NCBI GenBank assembly: GCA_030528645.1
Contig: JAUMYM010000002.1
Coordinates: 111,509 to 175,508 of the forward strand
Direction: 5' to 3'
DNA from: Erysipelotrichaceae bacterium
Lineage (GTDB): Bacteria > Bacillota_I > Bacilli_A > Erysipelotrichales > Erysipelotrichaceae
Length of the DNA: 64,000 nt
The first letter of the stretch is position 1. The number at the start of each line of letters is the position of its first letter. The position numbers and the translations under genes were made by a program. Positions 1 through 9,320 of the stretch are shown in pieces. The notes below the pieces were generated by a model, which saw only the letters and a list, made by a program, of their open reading frames with translations, was not told the DNA's origin and did not search any database.

Positions 1-1404
1 CTCCGAATTGGTTTCTATGTAGAAGTCATACCATAAATTTGGATACAACTTAGAACTGCTAAATAAACCATAAGGAACCTTTAAGGTTTGTCCATCTACC
101 ACAAAATCCTTATCAATGATCCACTCATAATGATGCGTTTTAAAACTAAAACGCTTAATATCTTCCATTTGAAGCGACTTATCAAACGTAACAATGAAAT
201 CTCCATGTTCTTCTTGATAAAAATCAACCACTTTAACTTCTACTTTTACTTCTTCTTGACTCGCTAAAGCAACCTGAAACGAAACTTCTTTTAAAACATC
301 CTCTTGATTACTCAATATACGAATCTTATAAGCACCATTTTTTAACGCTAGATACTCTTGTTTTGAAATATGTATCGAATTGCCTTGTTTCTGTAATTGT
401 TGAAGATCAAAAGAAACTCGTTGATTTCCTTGCACTTCTTCAAAAATAATATGATGAATACGATTGAATTCATGTTGATTGATATTTACAACCCAAAAGC
501 CATCTTCACGTTCTTCAAACTTCCAAGAAGGCACTACAACCGGTGGCTTTATATCCGTTGGTGCTTCTTCCTCTTCTTCTACTACAACCTCTTTTGGTGG
601 TAAAAGTATCGTTGGCTTTTTATTGGTTTCATTCTTTTCTTTTACAACCGGAACTTCTTCTTTTACTATTTTTTTATTTGGCATAACAACTTCATTGACA
701 CTTAAGCCTGCCAACTGTAACTCACTTGTTCCTAAATTTTCAATGATTCCTACAGACCCATTACCACTAAATGTAATGTTAGAATTTCCTTCATTATAAA
801 CAACAATTTTATCTGCATAGCCATCAACGACAAACTGCACATTAAAACTATCTTTATGCAAATGTAAAACAGGTGTAATCGCATGATCATCAAGCTTCAC
901 GACACTATTTTGTAATTTCATTGGCTTTTTCACTACGAAAGCACCATCAAAGATAACTTCAGCATCCTTCACCTCTAAAGTCTCTGTGATTTCAACTCCC
1001 TTTTGAAAAAGTAGTCTTAAGTTTTTACTTGATGTGGCTATTATATTTGCAATTCTTGCATCACTTACATAGACACTTGCATCATTACCGTACACTTGTA
1101 AAGTATCATGAATCGTTACATGTTCTAGGAAAACATCCCCTTGTTTTACCTTATCTGTAACCATCACAGTATCCGCTACAATATCACGCAATGTGACATC
1201 TTTCGCTTGAATATCTACTTCATTATAATTAGTGTCATCCCTATAAATCCCTGGTTTAATAATCTCTAGTTTTACTATAATTTCATCATTTTGACTGTTT
1301 CCATTAGTATCAACTGTACTTATAATCCCCTTATTTGGACTACATCCAATTATTAAAACGGTAATCAGCAAATATACCCACAATATACTTACACGTTTTA
1401 ACAT
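1..1404 (-). CDS. Large lipoprotein, 3' end beyond window (partial)
   Basis: An open frame of 468 codons runs from ATG at 1404 to the window edge without a stop, so the C-terminus is missing. The start is set by a GGGG-type Shine-Dalgarno at about 1410-1416. The N-terminus is a lipoprotein signal (LLITVLIIGC lipobox, Cys22). Residues about 45-200 form short alternating beta-strand segments with regularly spaced V/I/L and N/D, as in beta-solenoid folds. A Glu/Pro/Lys-rich linker (about residues 245-290) follows, then beta-rich domains. No known family was recognised; it is probably exported and anchored to the membrane by lipid, which the lgt product in this window could attach. Function unknown. 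Frame and signal peptide are clear; the fold is inference. Confidence 0.8.
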   Translation of the reverse strand, partial: MLKRVSILWVYLLITVLIIGCSPNKGIISTVDTNGNSQNDEIIVKLEIIKPGIYRDDTNYNEVDIQAKDVTLRDIVADTVMVTDKVKQGDVFLEHVTIHDTLQVYGNDASVYVSDARIANIIATSSKNLRLLFQKGVEITETLEVKDAEVIFDGAFVVKKPMKLQNSVVKLDDHAITPVLHLHKDSFNVQFVVDGYADKIVVYNEGNSNITFSGNGSVGIIENLGTSELQLAGLSVNEVVMPNKKIVKEEVPVVKEKNETNKKPTILLPPKEVVVEEEEEAPTDIKPPVVVPSWKFEEREDGFWVVNINQHEFNRIHHIIFEEVQGNQRVSFDLQQLQKQGNSIHISKQEYLALKNGAYKIRILSNQEDVLKEVSFQVALASQEEVKVEVKVVDFYQEEHGDFIVTFDKSLQMEDIKRFSFKTHHYEWIIDKDFVVDGQTLKVPYGLFSSSKLYPNLWYDFYIETNSE

Positions 1405-1487
1405 TTAATCCCCTTTCTGCTAGGTACTAAACTTTATCACATTATAACACATATTTATCATATTTTCCTATACATTAATCACACATT

Positions 1488-2405
1488 TTAGATATTTTCT
1501 CTTAGAAACAGTGGTTTATCCACTAACGCAAAGGCTTCTTGCACACTTGAAACCTGACTATTAAACAATTGATTAAACAATTCATAATCATGAATACGTG
1601 CCATTGTATAACCAAATACTTCACCTTCCATGTTAAATACACGGTCTAATTGTTCATGCTTAGAAACCACTAATTCCACCTTAGGTTTTACTTTTAAAGC
1701 TAATGATAAAATCTTATACAATGTTTTTAAATCTAAATAAATAAGTTCTTCTATTAATACATGTTGTTCAAATTGTTGCAAGATACCATAACCCTTCATC
1801 AATCCCTTTTCATATACACAAACGATTTGACTATTGGTAGCCTTACACTGCAATTCAAGTTGTTTAAAATAGGAATAATCACGAATCATAAATCCATGAA
1901 AACGTTTGGCAAACTTCGCATACACCTTTAACATATCTTCATAATGAATCGCTGTTGTAACACCTTTTAAATCAATGGATTTAATATGTTGTTGAGTTAG
2001 GATATATCGCTTACGATAATACACCATCTCAAAACCAAAAGGCTTATACAATTCCGGATTATATGCCTGAATAAACGTAATCAATTCTTGGCTTGCCAAA
2101 TGGTCTAACATCGTTTCTAAAATCGCACGCATATATCCCTTATGACGATACTCTTCAAGGGTAGCTAGACCAACAATCATAGATGCTTGTATAAAACGAT
2201 GATTTAACTTATACACATGTTTATGAAAGGAACCAATTGAAACAACCTTTTGGTCTTCTTTTATGATATACGTTGTAAATGGATTAAAATGATGCTTAAA
2301 GTAATAATCCGTAAACCCAAAATCATCAAACGAAAAGACATCTTTCCATATCTGATAAATCTCTTTTGCATCTTCACTTTGTGATCTTATCACATTCACA
2401 AACAT
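1488..2405 (-). CDS. GNAT-family N-acetyltransferase (Eis-like)
   Basis: Encodes about 305 residues with an acetyl-CoA-binding GNAT core: the segment GLATLEEYRHKGYMRAIL at about residues 79-96 has the R/Q-x-x-G-x-[GA] phosphopantetheine loop in the form RHKGYM. The long C-terminal part (residues 150-305) resembles the SCP-like region of Eis-type acetyltransferases. Substrate unknown. It overlaps the upstream gene by 32 bp and is the last gene of the rapZ-yvcK-whiA transcription unit. The ATG at 2405 directly abuts a GGGGGG tract, leaving no spacing; the in-frame GTG at 2399 has better ribosome binding site spacing and may be the real start. Confidence 0.8.
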   Translation of the reverse strand: MFVNVIRSQSEDAKEIYQIWKDVFSFDDFGFTDYYFKHHFNPFTTYIIKEDQKVVSIGSFHKHVYKLNHRFIQASMIVGLATLEEYRHKGYMRAILETMLDHLASQELITFIQAYNPELYKPFGFEMVYYRKRYILTQQHIKSIDLKGVTTAIHYEDMLKVYAKFAKRFHGFMIRDYSYFKQLELQCKATNSQIVCVYEKGLMKGYGILQQFEQHVLIEELIYLDLKTLYKILSLALKVKPKVELVVSKHEQLDRVFNMEGEVFGYTMARIHDYELFNQLFNSQVSSVQEAFALVDKPLFLRENI

Positions 2406-3303
2406 CCCCCCTACACAAACGATACTTCTCTAATAAATACACCGGATTATACGCCAGCTTCGCCTGTCTTAAATTCTCTAAGCCTAAATCATCTTCACGA
2501 TTTACATAACGATAGCCATTGCCTTCATGCAAGAAAAACTGTTGAATCAATGCTTGATAAACACCACGAAAACTGGCGGTTGCTTTTTCAACATTTTCCT
2601 GAATCATATCTTCTGTCAATTTTGAAGCTATTAAGAAACCCTCTACCTTACCATCAATACGCAACACTCCACCAATGTAATGTAAGGTATCATATTGCTT
2701 TAAGACCTTAACGATCCCCTTTTTCTCTTCTAAAGCAAAGCGATCATCTAACTCTTCTTTCCATGTCTTTACATAAGCAATGCACTCTTGGATATTCTCT
2801 TTGCTCAACGCTTCATAACTCCAACGATCTTGATACAACTGATAAAATGCATTTAAATGATTACGCTTCTTCTGTAACTTTTTACCGGAAAAAGTCTTAA
2901 ATGACTCTACCTCATAGATATAATCATAACTATCACGAATGGCACAGATTTGATACTTTGGAAATAACTGATGCGCCACATCAATGACTTCTCTTGTATA
3001 ACAACTCAGTACAAACTCCTGTTTATAACAATCAAAAATCGCTTTCCCTTTGATAAGTGCCTCTTGTAGATATTCCTGCTTACAAAGAGGCATATACATA
3101 AAAAACTGTCCTAAATGAATACCTAACAACAATAAATAATTCGGATGTTGATACTTAAACAACGGATAATATTCCATCCATAGATATAAATTAATTAAAT
3201 TATGATTGCTTTCACAGTAATTGGCTTGTTTTAAATACGCTTCAATTGTCGCAATATCCTCAAAGGATACAGGCTCAAAGTCACATTCCTTCTCTTCCAC
3301 CAT
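2374..3303 (-). CDS. DUF2156 protein, phosphatidylglycerol lysyltransferase-like domain
   Basis: A 309-residue protein that looks like the soluble C-terminal catalytic domain of MprF-type enzymes (PF09924/DUF2156), a tandem GNAT fold. Visible features are the N-terminal YCESNHNLINLYLW segment (about residues 28-41), the basic GKKLQKKRNHLNAF segment (about 140-153) and a C-terminal GYRYVNREDDLGLENLRQAK block typical of this family. There is no N-terminal flippase membrane domain, so it is not a complete MprF. Stand-alone DUF2156 proteins are common in Firmicutes and their substrates are mostly unknown. It lies 2 bp after the small membrane gene and overlaps the acetyltransferase gene, so the two are co-translated. 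Confidence 0.82.
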   Translation of the reverse strand: MVEEKECDFEPVSFEDIATIEAYLKQANYCESNHNLINLYLWMEYYPLFKYQHPNYLLLLGIHLGQFFMYMPLCKQEYLQEALIKGKAIFDCYKQEFVLSCYTREVIDVAHQLFPKYQICAIRDSYDYIYEVESFKTFSGKKLQKKRNHLNAFYQLYQDRWSYEALSKENIQECIAYVKTWKEELDDRFALEEKKGIVKVLKQYDTLHYIGGVLRIDGKVEGFLIASKLTEDMIQENVEKATASFRGVYQALIQQFFLHEGNGYRYVNREDDLGLENLRQAKLAYNPVYLLEKYRLCRGDVCECDKITK

Positions 3304-3305
3304 GC

Positions 3306-3569
3306 TTAGTCACGTTCTCTTTCAACATATTCCACATCAATTACATCTTCTTTATGCATTTGACTTTGCTTAAAATCTTGAAGATTCTCTTGATTTAAAT
3401 ACTCATTCATCGCCTTTTTTTGTTTATGTCTGGCAAATTTAAATGCTAAAACCAAACCAACTACAGCTAAGATAATCAAAAAGATTAACCACTTAATAAT
3501 TGGCCACAACAAATACAACACAACAAAAAATCCAATTAACGATAATACATCATATCCTCTACTTCTCAT
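3306..3569 (-). CDS. Small membrane protein of unknown function
   Basis: An 87-residue protein with two closely spaced hydrophobic stretches (about residues 9-42, including VLYLLWPIIKWLIFLIILAV), then a basic segment (KFARHKQKK) and an acidic, charged tail. The pattern suggests a membrane hairpin with a cytoplasmic tail. No family assigned. It sits 9 bp downstream of whiA and 2 bp upstream of the DUF2156 gene, behind an AGGAGG-type ribosome binding site, so translation as part of the operon is likely. Confidence 0.75.
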   Translation of the reverse strand: MRSRGYDVLSLIGFFVVLYLLWPIIKWLIFLIILAVVGLVLAFKFARHKQKKAMNEYLNQENLQDFKQSQMHKEDVIDVEYVERERD

Positions 3570-3578
3570 AAAAACCTC

Positions 3579-4508
3579 CTACAGTTTCCCTGCAATTTCT
3601 GCAATCTTTACAAAACGATGTTTCATTCCTGACTTACTAATCGGTATCCCCGTAAGCTGTTCATACTCCAAACACAGCTCATTTAAACTGGCATCCGGAT
3701 GCTGTAAACGTAAATCAATCACATCTTTTAATTTTTGATCTAAATATGGATAACGCCCATGTTCCTTAATCTTATCAATATCTTCCATTTGACTATTGGC
3801 AGCCTTAATCGACTTCATTTCATTTGCTAAATCACAATTACTAACACGTGTTAAACTATTGCGAAAATCACGCTGAATACGAATATCTTCAAACTTTAAC
3901 AATGAATCAAAAGCTCCAATGCAACGTAAGAAATCTCCAATTTTATCCGATGCCTTTAAATACGTTACATACTTCAAACGACGTACAATCACTTTTGCCG
4001 GTAAATCAAAACGTAACATTAACTTAGTAATAAAATTGGCATGACTTTCCGATTGCGTCACAATCTCTAAATGATAATTACTCTTTGTTGGTGCATTACA
4101 AGAACCCATCGCCATAAAAACTCCTGCCAAATAACTACGAGCACAACACTCTTTTACAACTACACTTGCCATGGGTTTTTCAAGTAACCCTTTACTTGAA
4201 TATAAGGTTAAATCTTCTAAGATTTCTTTTACAAATGTAGATACCCTTAAACTATAAATATTGTTTTTTCTAAGATTCATCTTTTTAACAACGGATATTT
4301 CCTGTTCCACTTGATATTGATCTTTTAGTAATACATAAATACGTTTAATGGTCGTTATATTTTCACTCTTTATCACTAAATGAAATTGCTTATTTGAAAT
4401 CGTTAATGTCGAGCACAATTGAATTAAAGCACAAAGCTGTGCTTTCTTACAACAATCCTTTAATTCATTACGAGCAATTTCACTCTTTATTTCACTGGTA
4501 AATGACAT
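3579..4508 (-). CDS. whiA: Sporulation/cell-division regulator WhiA
   Basis: A 309-residue WhiA orthologue: a degenerate LAGLIDADG homing-endonuclease-like domain at the N-terminus (recognisable SYLAGVFMAMGSCNAP at about 126-141) and a C-terminal helix-turn-helix containing the diagnostic HPDASLNELCLEY block followed by GIPISKSGMKHRF. In Firmicutes WhiA binds DNA and affects cell division and chromosome segregation; sporulation is not implied. Its start is adjacent to the stop of yvcK, in the conserved Firmicute order rapZ-yvcK-whiA. Length is normal and the identification is secure. Confidence 0.96.
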   Translation of the reverse strand: MSFTSEIKSEIARNELKDCCKKAQLCALIQLCSTLTISNKQFHLVIKSENITTIKRIYVLLKDQYQVEQEISVVKKMNLRKNNIYSLRVSTFVKEILEDLTLYSSKGLLEKPMASVVVKECCARSYLAGVFMAMGSCNAPTKSNYHLEIVTQSESHANFITKLMLRFDLPAKVIVRRLKYVTYLKASDKIGDFLRCIGAFDSLLKFEDIRIQRDFRNSLTRVSNCDLANEMKSIKAANSQMEDIDKIKEHGRYPYLDQKLKDVIDLRLQHPDASLNELCLEYEQLTGIPISKSGMKHRFVKIAEIAGKL

Positions 4509-5456
4509 CTAATCAACCCTTCTAAGCAATGCCTCGACGCATTTTTTTAATTTTAAAGAATCATGTCGTACATAATCATTTTGAAAACTCAACAAATTAA
4601 ACGACAATAACTCATAATCATGTTGAAGCTTCTTCACTTTTACTTCCTGACTCCCTTGTTTTTGATACTTATCCAATAGATACGTTGGTATGACATCATT
4701 ATGAATCACAACACTATCTAAAACACCACCATGATCAATAATCGCCTGCACATGATCTTCAACACTATATCCATCGGTTTCCCCCGGCTGACTCATGGCA
4801 TTGCAAAAATAAACTTTATACGCCTTACTTTTCTTAAGTGCTTCTTTAATATCTTCAATGATGATATTTGGCATAATACTCGTATAAACACTGCCTATTC
4901 CATAGATGATTAAATCAGCCTGTTGAATGGCTAAAATCGCCTTAGATGTCGCATTGACTTTACAATCATAATACACTTTTTTAATACGGTTATTCATATT
5001 AGGGATATTTGCTTCTCCCTTAACAATGGTATTATCTTCCATTAAAGCATATAACGTAATCACTTCATTACTGGAAGGAATAATATCCCCTTTTACATTT
5101 AACACCTTACTAATGGTTTGAATGCTTTCGATAAAGGAACCGCTGGTTTGTGTTAACGCCGTTAAAATAAGATTCCCTAAATTATGACCAATGACATCTT
5201 GTTCCTGATCTCCTTCAAAACGATACTCCATAAGTGTCTTTAATAACGGTTCACTATCCGCAAGGGCAATCATGACACTACGAATATCTCCCATTGCCGG
5301 TATATTAAAGTAATTACGTAAACGTCCCGTACTACCTCCATCATCCGCCACTGTCACAATGGCACTAATATCAATGTGTTCAATGGTTTTAATCCCACGC
5401 AAAATGGTACTTAAACCATGTCCTCCACCAATAACAACCACCTTCTTATTTTTCAT
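4509..5456 (-). CDS. yvcK: YvcK family protein (gluconeogenesis factor, CofD-like)
   Basis: A 315-residue UPF0052/YvcK protein. The N-terminal GGGHGLS loop (residues 10-16) and the following VTVADDGGSTGRLR block match the nucleotide/UDP-sugar-binding site of this CofD-like Rossmann family. GHNLGNLIL and YGIGSVYTSIMPN are further family blocks. YvcK binds UDP-GlcNAc in Bacillus and Listeria and links central carbon flux to peptidoglycan precursor supply. The gene overlaps rapZ by 11 bp and abuts whiA, so the three are surely one transcription unit. Confidence 0.95.
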   Translation of the reverse strand: MKNKKVVVIGGGHGLSTILRGIKTIEHIDISAIVTVADDGGSTGRLRNYFNIPAMGDIRSVMIALADSEPLLKTLMEYRFEGDQEQDVIGHNLGNLILTALTQTSGSFIESIQTISKVLNVKGDIIPSSNEVITLYALMEDNTIVKGEANIPNMNNRIKKVYYDCKVNATSKAILAIQQADLIIYGIGSVYTSIMPNIIIEDIKEALKKSKAYKVYFCNAMSQPGETDGYSVEDHVQAIIDHGGVLDSVVIHNDVIPTYLLDKYQKQGSQEVKVKKLQHDYELLSFNLLSFQNDYVRHDSLKLKKCVEALLRRVD

Positions 5457-6309
5457 GCTTAAATTCCTTTACATCACGATGATCTTTATAACAGTTATAC
5501 GTCTTACTATATAATTTATAAAGATAATTAGTGATTGTTACCGAACGATGTTGTCCTCCGGTACATCCAATCGCTACTGTAAAATGATTTTTTCCTTCTT
5601 TAACATATTGATGAAATGCATAATCCAAAAAGTCTTGTAACTTAACAATAAATTCTTGGGTAACAGGATCTTCCATAACATAGTTATAGACACTTTCATC
5701 ATTACCTGAATACATTCTTAAATCTAAATCCCAATATGGATTTTTTAGAAAACGAACATCAATCATTAAATCCGCATCCAAAGGAACTCCATGTTTATAT
5801 CCAAACGATAAAAAGCTAATCGTAAAAACAGGGGTTGTTGATAATGCGAATATCTTTTCAATTTTAGACTTTAAAATTGATGCGGTTAATAACGTTGTAT
5901 CAATTACCACACTACTTTGATCCTTTTTGGTATTAAAATCACTTCGTTCAATACTAATTGCTTCTTCTAAAGTATTACTTACATTACTAATTAACAATGG
6001 ATGTGTACGACGTGTTGATTTATAACGATGCAATAAGACTTCATTGCTTGCATCTAAGAATAAGACACGTACATCTAATTCACTGCCATTAAAGGCACGA
6101 TAAAAATCATTAAAATCGGTAAGTGATGTCGCTAGGGCAACATTGTTGTATCTAGGATCACTGCTATTTTCAATTAAATCGACTAATAACGATAATAACT
6201 GTACCGGATATTGATCAATAATGTGGTATCCCATATCTTCTAAGATAGAAGAAGCTAAGGTTTTCCCAGCACCAGACATTCCACTAACTAAAACTACTTT
6301 TTTTAACAT
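5446..6309 (-). CDS. rapZ: RNase adapter/nucleotide-binding protein RapZ (YvcJ)
   Basis: A 287-residue P-loop protein with Walker A GMSGAGKT at residues 10-17 and the family signature CTGGQHRS at 249-256 in the C-terminal domain. RapZ in E. coli binds GlcN6P and small RNAs to control GlmS; the Firmicute YvcJ homologue hydrolyses GTP and its role is less clear. It is the first gene of the operon; a sigma-A promoter lies just upstream (6329-6357) and a GGTGG ribosome binding site precedes the ATG. Pairing with YvcK fits a shared amino-sugar/cell-wall sensing role. Confidence 0.95.
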   Translation of the reverse strand: MLKKVVLVSGMSGAGKTLASSILEDMGYHIIDQYPVQLLSLLVDLIENSSDPRYNNVALATSLTDFNDFYRAFNGSELDVRVLFLDASNEVLLHRYKSTRRTHPLLISNVSNTLEEAISIERSDFNTKKDQSSVVIDTTLLTASILKSKIEKIFALSTTPVFTISFLSFGYKHGVPLDADLMIDVRFLKNPYWDLDLRMYSGNDESVYNYVMEDPVTQEFIVKLQDFLDYAFHQYVKEGKNHFTVAIGCTGGQHRSVTITNYLYKLYSKTYNCYKDHRDVKEFKHEK

Positions 6310-6328
6310 AACATTCCACCTTTAGTAA

Positions 6329-6357
6329 ATTGTACCACGCTTGTTGGTGTGCCACAA
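6329..6357 (-). promoter_or_regulatory. Sigma-A promoter of the rapZ-yvcK-whiA operon
   Basis: On the minus strand, -35 TTGTGG (6357-6352), a 17-bp spacer and -10 TACAAT (6334-6329). This predicts a start near 6322 and a leader of about 13 nt that still contains the GGTGG ribosome binding site for the ATG at 6309. Confidence 0.6.
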
Positions 6358-6566
6358 TAGGCATACATTATACTACGAAATTGTGAAAGATAGGTAAAAT
6401 GCATAGAAATTTGTTATGAAGACAAATAAAGGTAAACCAATCAAAAATTACTATTATCAAAATAATACACTCCTTTTTCTGTATGCCTTAACAATTTATC
6501 TGTATTGATTATCTTCACACATATAGCAAGACATTGACTATTATTACCTTTCTACTTTCATATGTA

Positions 6567-6599
6567 AAAAAGAAGCATCCGTTATTTACTTCTGCTTCC
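6567..6599 (-). terminator. Probable terminator after the pyrophosphatase gene
   Basis: On the minus strand, GAAGCA (6599-6594) pairs with TGCTTC (6578-6573) across a 15-nt loop, followed directly by a run of T. The stem is short, so this is a modest call. Confidence 0.45.
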
Positions 6600-6651
6600 T
6601 ATTTAGTGCTCTTATTTAACTGTTTTACTTCGACAAACTAAGATTTGAGCA

Positions 6652-6975
6652 TTACATTTCAATATGACTCTTGAAATATTTCTCTTGAAATCTAACAGCT
6701 TCTTCAATTTGTTCTACTGTAAATTTTATTCCTATTGGAGCAACAACCCATTTTTCCTCAATGTCATCTTCTCTTTTGATGACAGCGATCACTTCTCCTT
6801 CATATTCACCTATCGCTTCATTGATCCCAAGTATATACACATCTTGTTCTTCTCCATCAGCAGCGATTATTCCTTCAACATAACCATAATTTATTGGATA
6901 AATTTGTTCTGGATAATCAGGATGGAAACTGCCAAGTGGACGATCTACTTTAACTTTTACAATTTTACCAATCAT
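6652..6975 (-). CDS. Small inorganic pyrophosphatase-like protein
   Basis: A 107-residue protein resembling the compact family I soluble pyrophosphatases. It keeps VDRPLGSFHP (residues 10-19), the YPINYGYVEG strand (26-35; compare FYPCNYGYI of E. coli Ppa) and the metal-binding acidic run DGEEQDVYILG (40-50), then KREDDIEEKWVV (67-78). It would hydrolyse PPi or a related pyrophosphate in the cytoplasm. It is much shorter than E. coli Ppa (176 aa), as in several Firmicutes, and may act on other substrates. It is monocistronic with a GGAAGG ribosome binding site. Confidence 0.75.
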   Translation of the reverse strand: MIGKIVKVKVDRPLGSFHPDYPEQIYPINYGYVEGIIAADGEEQDVYILGINEAIGEYEGEVIAVIKREDDIEEKWVVAPIGIKFTVEQIEEAVRFQEKYFKSHIEM

Positions 6976-7069
6976 ATTGTCCCTTCCTACAACTCCCGGT
7001 TTATCTATACTTACAAATTTTAATTTGCTAAACTGCTTTCAAAATTGTTCATCCATGTTACCACAAAAA

Positions 7070-7513
7070 TTATGAGCGATTTGCCAAGTGTTTTCTTCGC
7101 TTTTTTCTTATATTAACAATAATAATCATTACAATTATAAAGAACTCAATTATAAGTTCTGCCTCGAACAGTCTCAAATATTTGGGTGTATCCGGCTTTA
7201 AATCCCAAAAATATTGTTGTATTCTGTCACTTTCAGCAACATTAAACGTGTCATCAAATTCTTCGTGCTTTTCTCCAGCTACATCATAGATATCCAAAGA
7301 ATAGCCATCTGGAAAACCTTGTTGATAGACAATCTTACTAATATCATATTCAATGTGAAAATACTCTTTTACACTTTCCACTATATAGTCGTCTTGATTT
7401 GTAACATATATACTTTTTTTTGGAAACAAAAAATCAGGTGACATTAGCCACAAGGTATATCCATCAATTACTATGAACAGAATCAGCACTATGATAAATG
7501 CTAATTTCCTCAT
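7070..7513 (-). CDS. Membrane protein with two transmembrane segments, unknown function
   Basis: A 147-residue protein with an N-terminal hydrophobic helix (about residues 4-26), an extracytoplasmic acidic domain of about 85 residues, and a second helix (about 117-135) ending in a strongly basic tail (IRKKRRKH). The topology is likely both ends inside and the middle outside. No family was recognised. It is transcribed alone between the lipoprotein and pyrophosphatase genes. Confidence 0.65.
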   Translation of the reverse strand: MRKLAFIIVLILFIVIDGYTLWLMSPDFLFPKKSIYVTNQDDYIVESVKEYFHIEYDISKIVYQQGFPDGYSLDIYDVAGEKHEEFDDTFNVAESDRIQQYFWDLKPDTPKYLRLFEAELIIEFFIIVMIIIVNIRKKRRKHLANRS

Positions 7514-7664
7514 ATGCTATAATTATCCTTTTTTTGCAATATTATATGTTTAATCGAGTCTATGCAGTATATGGACGTAGCTACACTCTCTAATTTATCT
7601 TTATTTTTCATCTTCCATACCTTTAAGACAAAGAACATCCCTATCTTTAAACATCTATACAGTA

Positions 7665-8195
7665 TTATTTTTCTCTCATGTTATTTAAAATAAGATCAAC
7701 ATCTTTGATATAATCATACTTTGTATTTCTACCTTGATATAGTGCAAGAATATTAGATTGTTTAGGATCCTTATCTTGGAAAAGATAAATACCAACCTTT
7801 ACCTTTTGTCCTTCTATAACACCATCAATAGAAGCATACATCACTTTTACACCATGGAATTGCTTTGATTTTAGTTCTGTTACCTTATGTTTATCCATAA
7901 CAGTAACAAAACCTTCAACAAATTCTTTCATGACAGTTTCATTCACTTCCAATTCATCTAATAGTTCTGTGGCAATCTGTAACATCGCAAAACGATCTAC
8001 CGGCGTTGTTTCCATAAAAAAGAAATTCTCATCCTTTTCCCATTGTGTAGGAATATCAATTTCATAACTACCTAGCTCATAAGGCATAGTTTCTACCGCA
8101 CTTAAATCTTTGATAGAACCTTCTTTCTTTTCTTTAGCACAAGCCGCTAAACCAAATATGACAGCCATTACGATGACTGCTTTAATAATTTTCAT
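7665..8195 (-). CDS. Small lipoprotein of unknown function
   Basis: A 176-residue lipoprotein. The start at 8195 is preferred over an upstream ATG at 8240 because it has an AAGGAG ribosome binding site at good spacing and begins directly with a signal peptide ending in the lipobox LAAC. The mature part (ELGSYEIDIPTQWEKDENFFFM and onward) resembles small PsbP/DUF-type lipoproteins with an IPxxW strand, but no firm family is claimed. It follows the M20 dipeptidase gene by 23 bp and may be co-transcribed with it. Confidence 0.75.
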   Translation of the reverse strand: MKIIKAVIVMAVIFGLAACAKEKKEGSIKDLSAVETMPYELGSYEIDIPTQWEKDENFFFMETTPVDRFAMLQIATELLDELEVNETVMKEFVEGFVTVMDKHKVTELKSKQFHGVKVMYASIDGVIEGQKVKVGIYLFQDKDPKQSNILALYQGRNTKYDYIKDVDLILNNMREK

Positions 8196-8218
8196 AATGT
8201 CTCCTTTTCCATCAACAA

Positions 8219-9310
8219 TTATCCTTGATTTGCCAAACAATAAAGTGCATAAGCGTAAATCTTACAACAAAGCACTAAATCTTCTATATTCATCCACTCA
8301 TTTGGTAAATGGGCAATTCCATTTTGTCCGGGAAAAGATGGACCAAACGGAATAATCGTTGAACATTTATTGGCATAAGTCATGCCCGTTGTTGTAGTAG
8401 GTTGTAACTGTTGATGCATGACTTCATTATACACCCTATTTAAAGTAAGAACCAGCGGTTCTTTTTTATCCTTTAAGATATAAGGACTATTACTAACGAT
8501 TTTAAATGTTACATTAGAAACCTCTTTTTGCATAGCTTGAACCACTTCCTCAATATCACACTTACCATAACAAAGTGTAAAAACAAACTCCATAGGTTCT
8601 TCATTTATCACTCTGATATTTCTTAAGATTAACTCTTTAAAATCCTCATCATAGCGATAAATACCAAGCTTATGTAATGGATTTTCATCCTTAAAATATA
8701 AGTCCATCACTTCACGTATTGCTTCCTTATTACCGGTTACACTTACAACGGCACGACCACGATACCCATAAATCGCCGGAAACTTATTATCCGGAGTAAA
8801 TCCCATATAAGGTAGCGGTTCTTTCTTTAAGTAATATTCAATATCACTCATACCGGATTCTTCATCCGCACCAAAAACAATGCGGATTGGATGCTTCAGC
8901 GTTACACCAACTTTTTTCAAGGCTTTTAAGGCAAAATACGCTGCCATGATTGGTCCTTTATTATCCAAAGCACCACGTCCATAAATACGCCCATCTGCAA
9001 TGGTTGCGCTAAAAGGAGGATACATCCACTCTCCCTCGACACTTACGACATCCAAATGTCCAAAAACTCCAATGTGTTTATCACCCGGATGACTTTGAAC
9101 ATACGCCATATAACCATCTACATTCTTTGTTAAAAATCCATCTTGTTTCCCTAAATCGATGATATAGTCTAACACTTCTTTGCACCCTTTCCCAAATGGT
9201 GCATCGTTTAAAGGTGTATCTTTGATACTATTAATGGAAACAAGATTACATACTTCTTGAATCAATTCTTCTTTTAAAGAATCTACCATTTCAAATAGTT
9301 GTTCTTTCAC
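8219..9310 (-). CDS. M20 family metallopeptidase (Sapep-type dipeptidase)
   Basis: A 363-residue zinc dipeptidase. The GTG at 9310 is chosen as start because AGGAGG sits 5 bp upstream (9311-9320); an earlier ATG at 9343 would lie inside the terminator stem. Zinc and catalytic motifs are visible: GHLDVVSVEGEW, YGRGALDNKGP and GADEESGMSDIEYYL, in the order of the PepV/Sapep family. Members cleave dipeptides in the cytoplasm. At the end of the PTS/MupG/glycosylasparaginase locus it could release amino acids from imported peptide conjugates. It is separated from the GrdB-like gene by a terminator hairpin, so expression may be partly uncoupled. Confidence 0.9.
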   Translation of the reverse strand: MKEQLFEMVDSLKEELIQEVCNLVSINSIKDTPLNDAPFGKGCKEVLDYIIDLGKQDGFLTKNVDGYMAYVQSHPGDKHIGVFGHLDVVSVEGEWMYPPFSATIADGRIYGRGALDNKGPIMAAYFALKALKKVGVTLKHPIRIVFGADEESGMSDIEYYLKKEPLPYMGFTPDNKFPAIYGYRGRAVVSVTGNKEAIREVMDLYFKDENPLHKLGIYRYDEDFKELILRNIRVINEEPMEFVFTLCYGKCDIEEVVQAMQKEVSNVTFKIVSNSPYILKDKKEPLVLTLNRVYNEVMHQQLQPTTTTGMTYANKCSTIIPFGPSFPGQNGIAHLPNEWMNIEDLVLCCKIYAYALYCLANQG

Positions 9311-9320
9311 AAAACCTCCT

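Larger units (their letters stand above)
6310..6651. other. Intergenic region between rapZ and the pyrophosphatase gene
   Basis: This 342-bp gap holds the rapZ operon promoter at its left end and a probable terminator for the pyrophosphatase gene at 6567-6599. The middle (about 6370-6560) is A/T-rich; no convincing coding frame, tRNA or riboswitch fold was seen there. Confidence 0.6.

Noticed and set aside
397..799. Plus-strand open frames opposite the left-end lipoprotein
   Set aside because: They lie antisense to a clean 468-codon frame with signal peptide, have Thr/Ser/Phe-rich low-complexity translations and no ribosome binding site.
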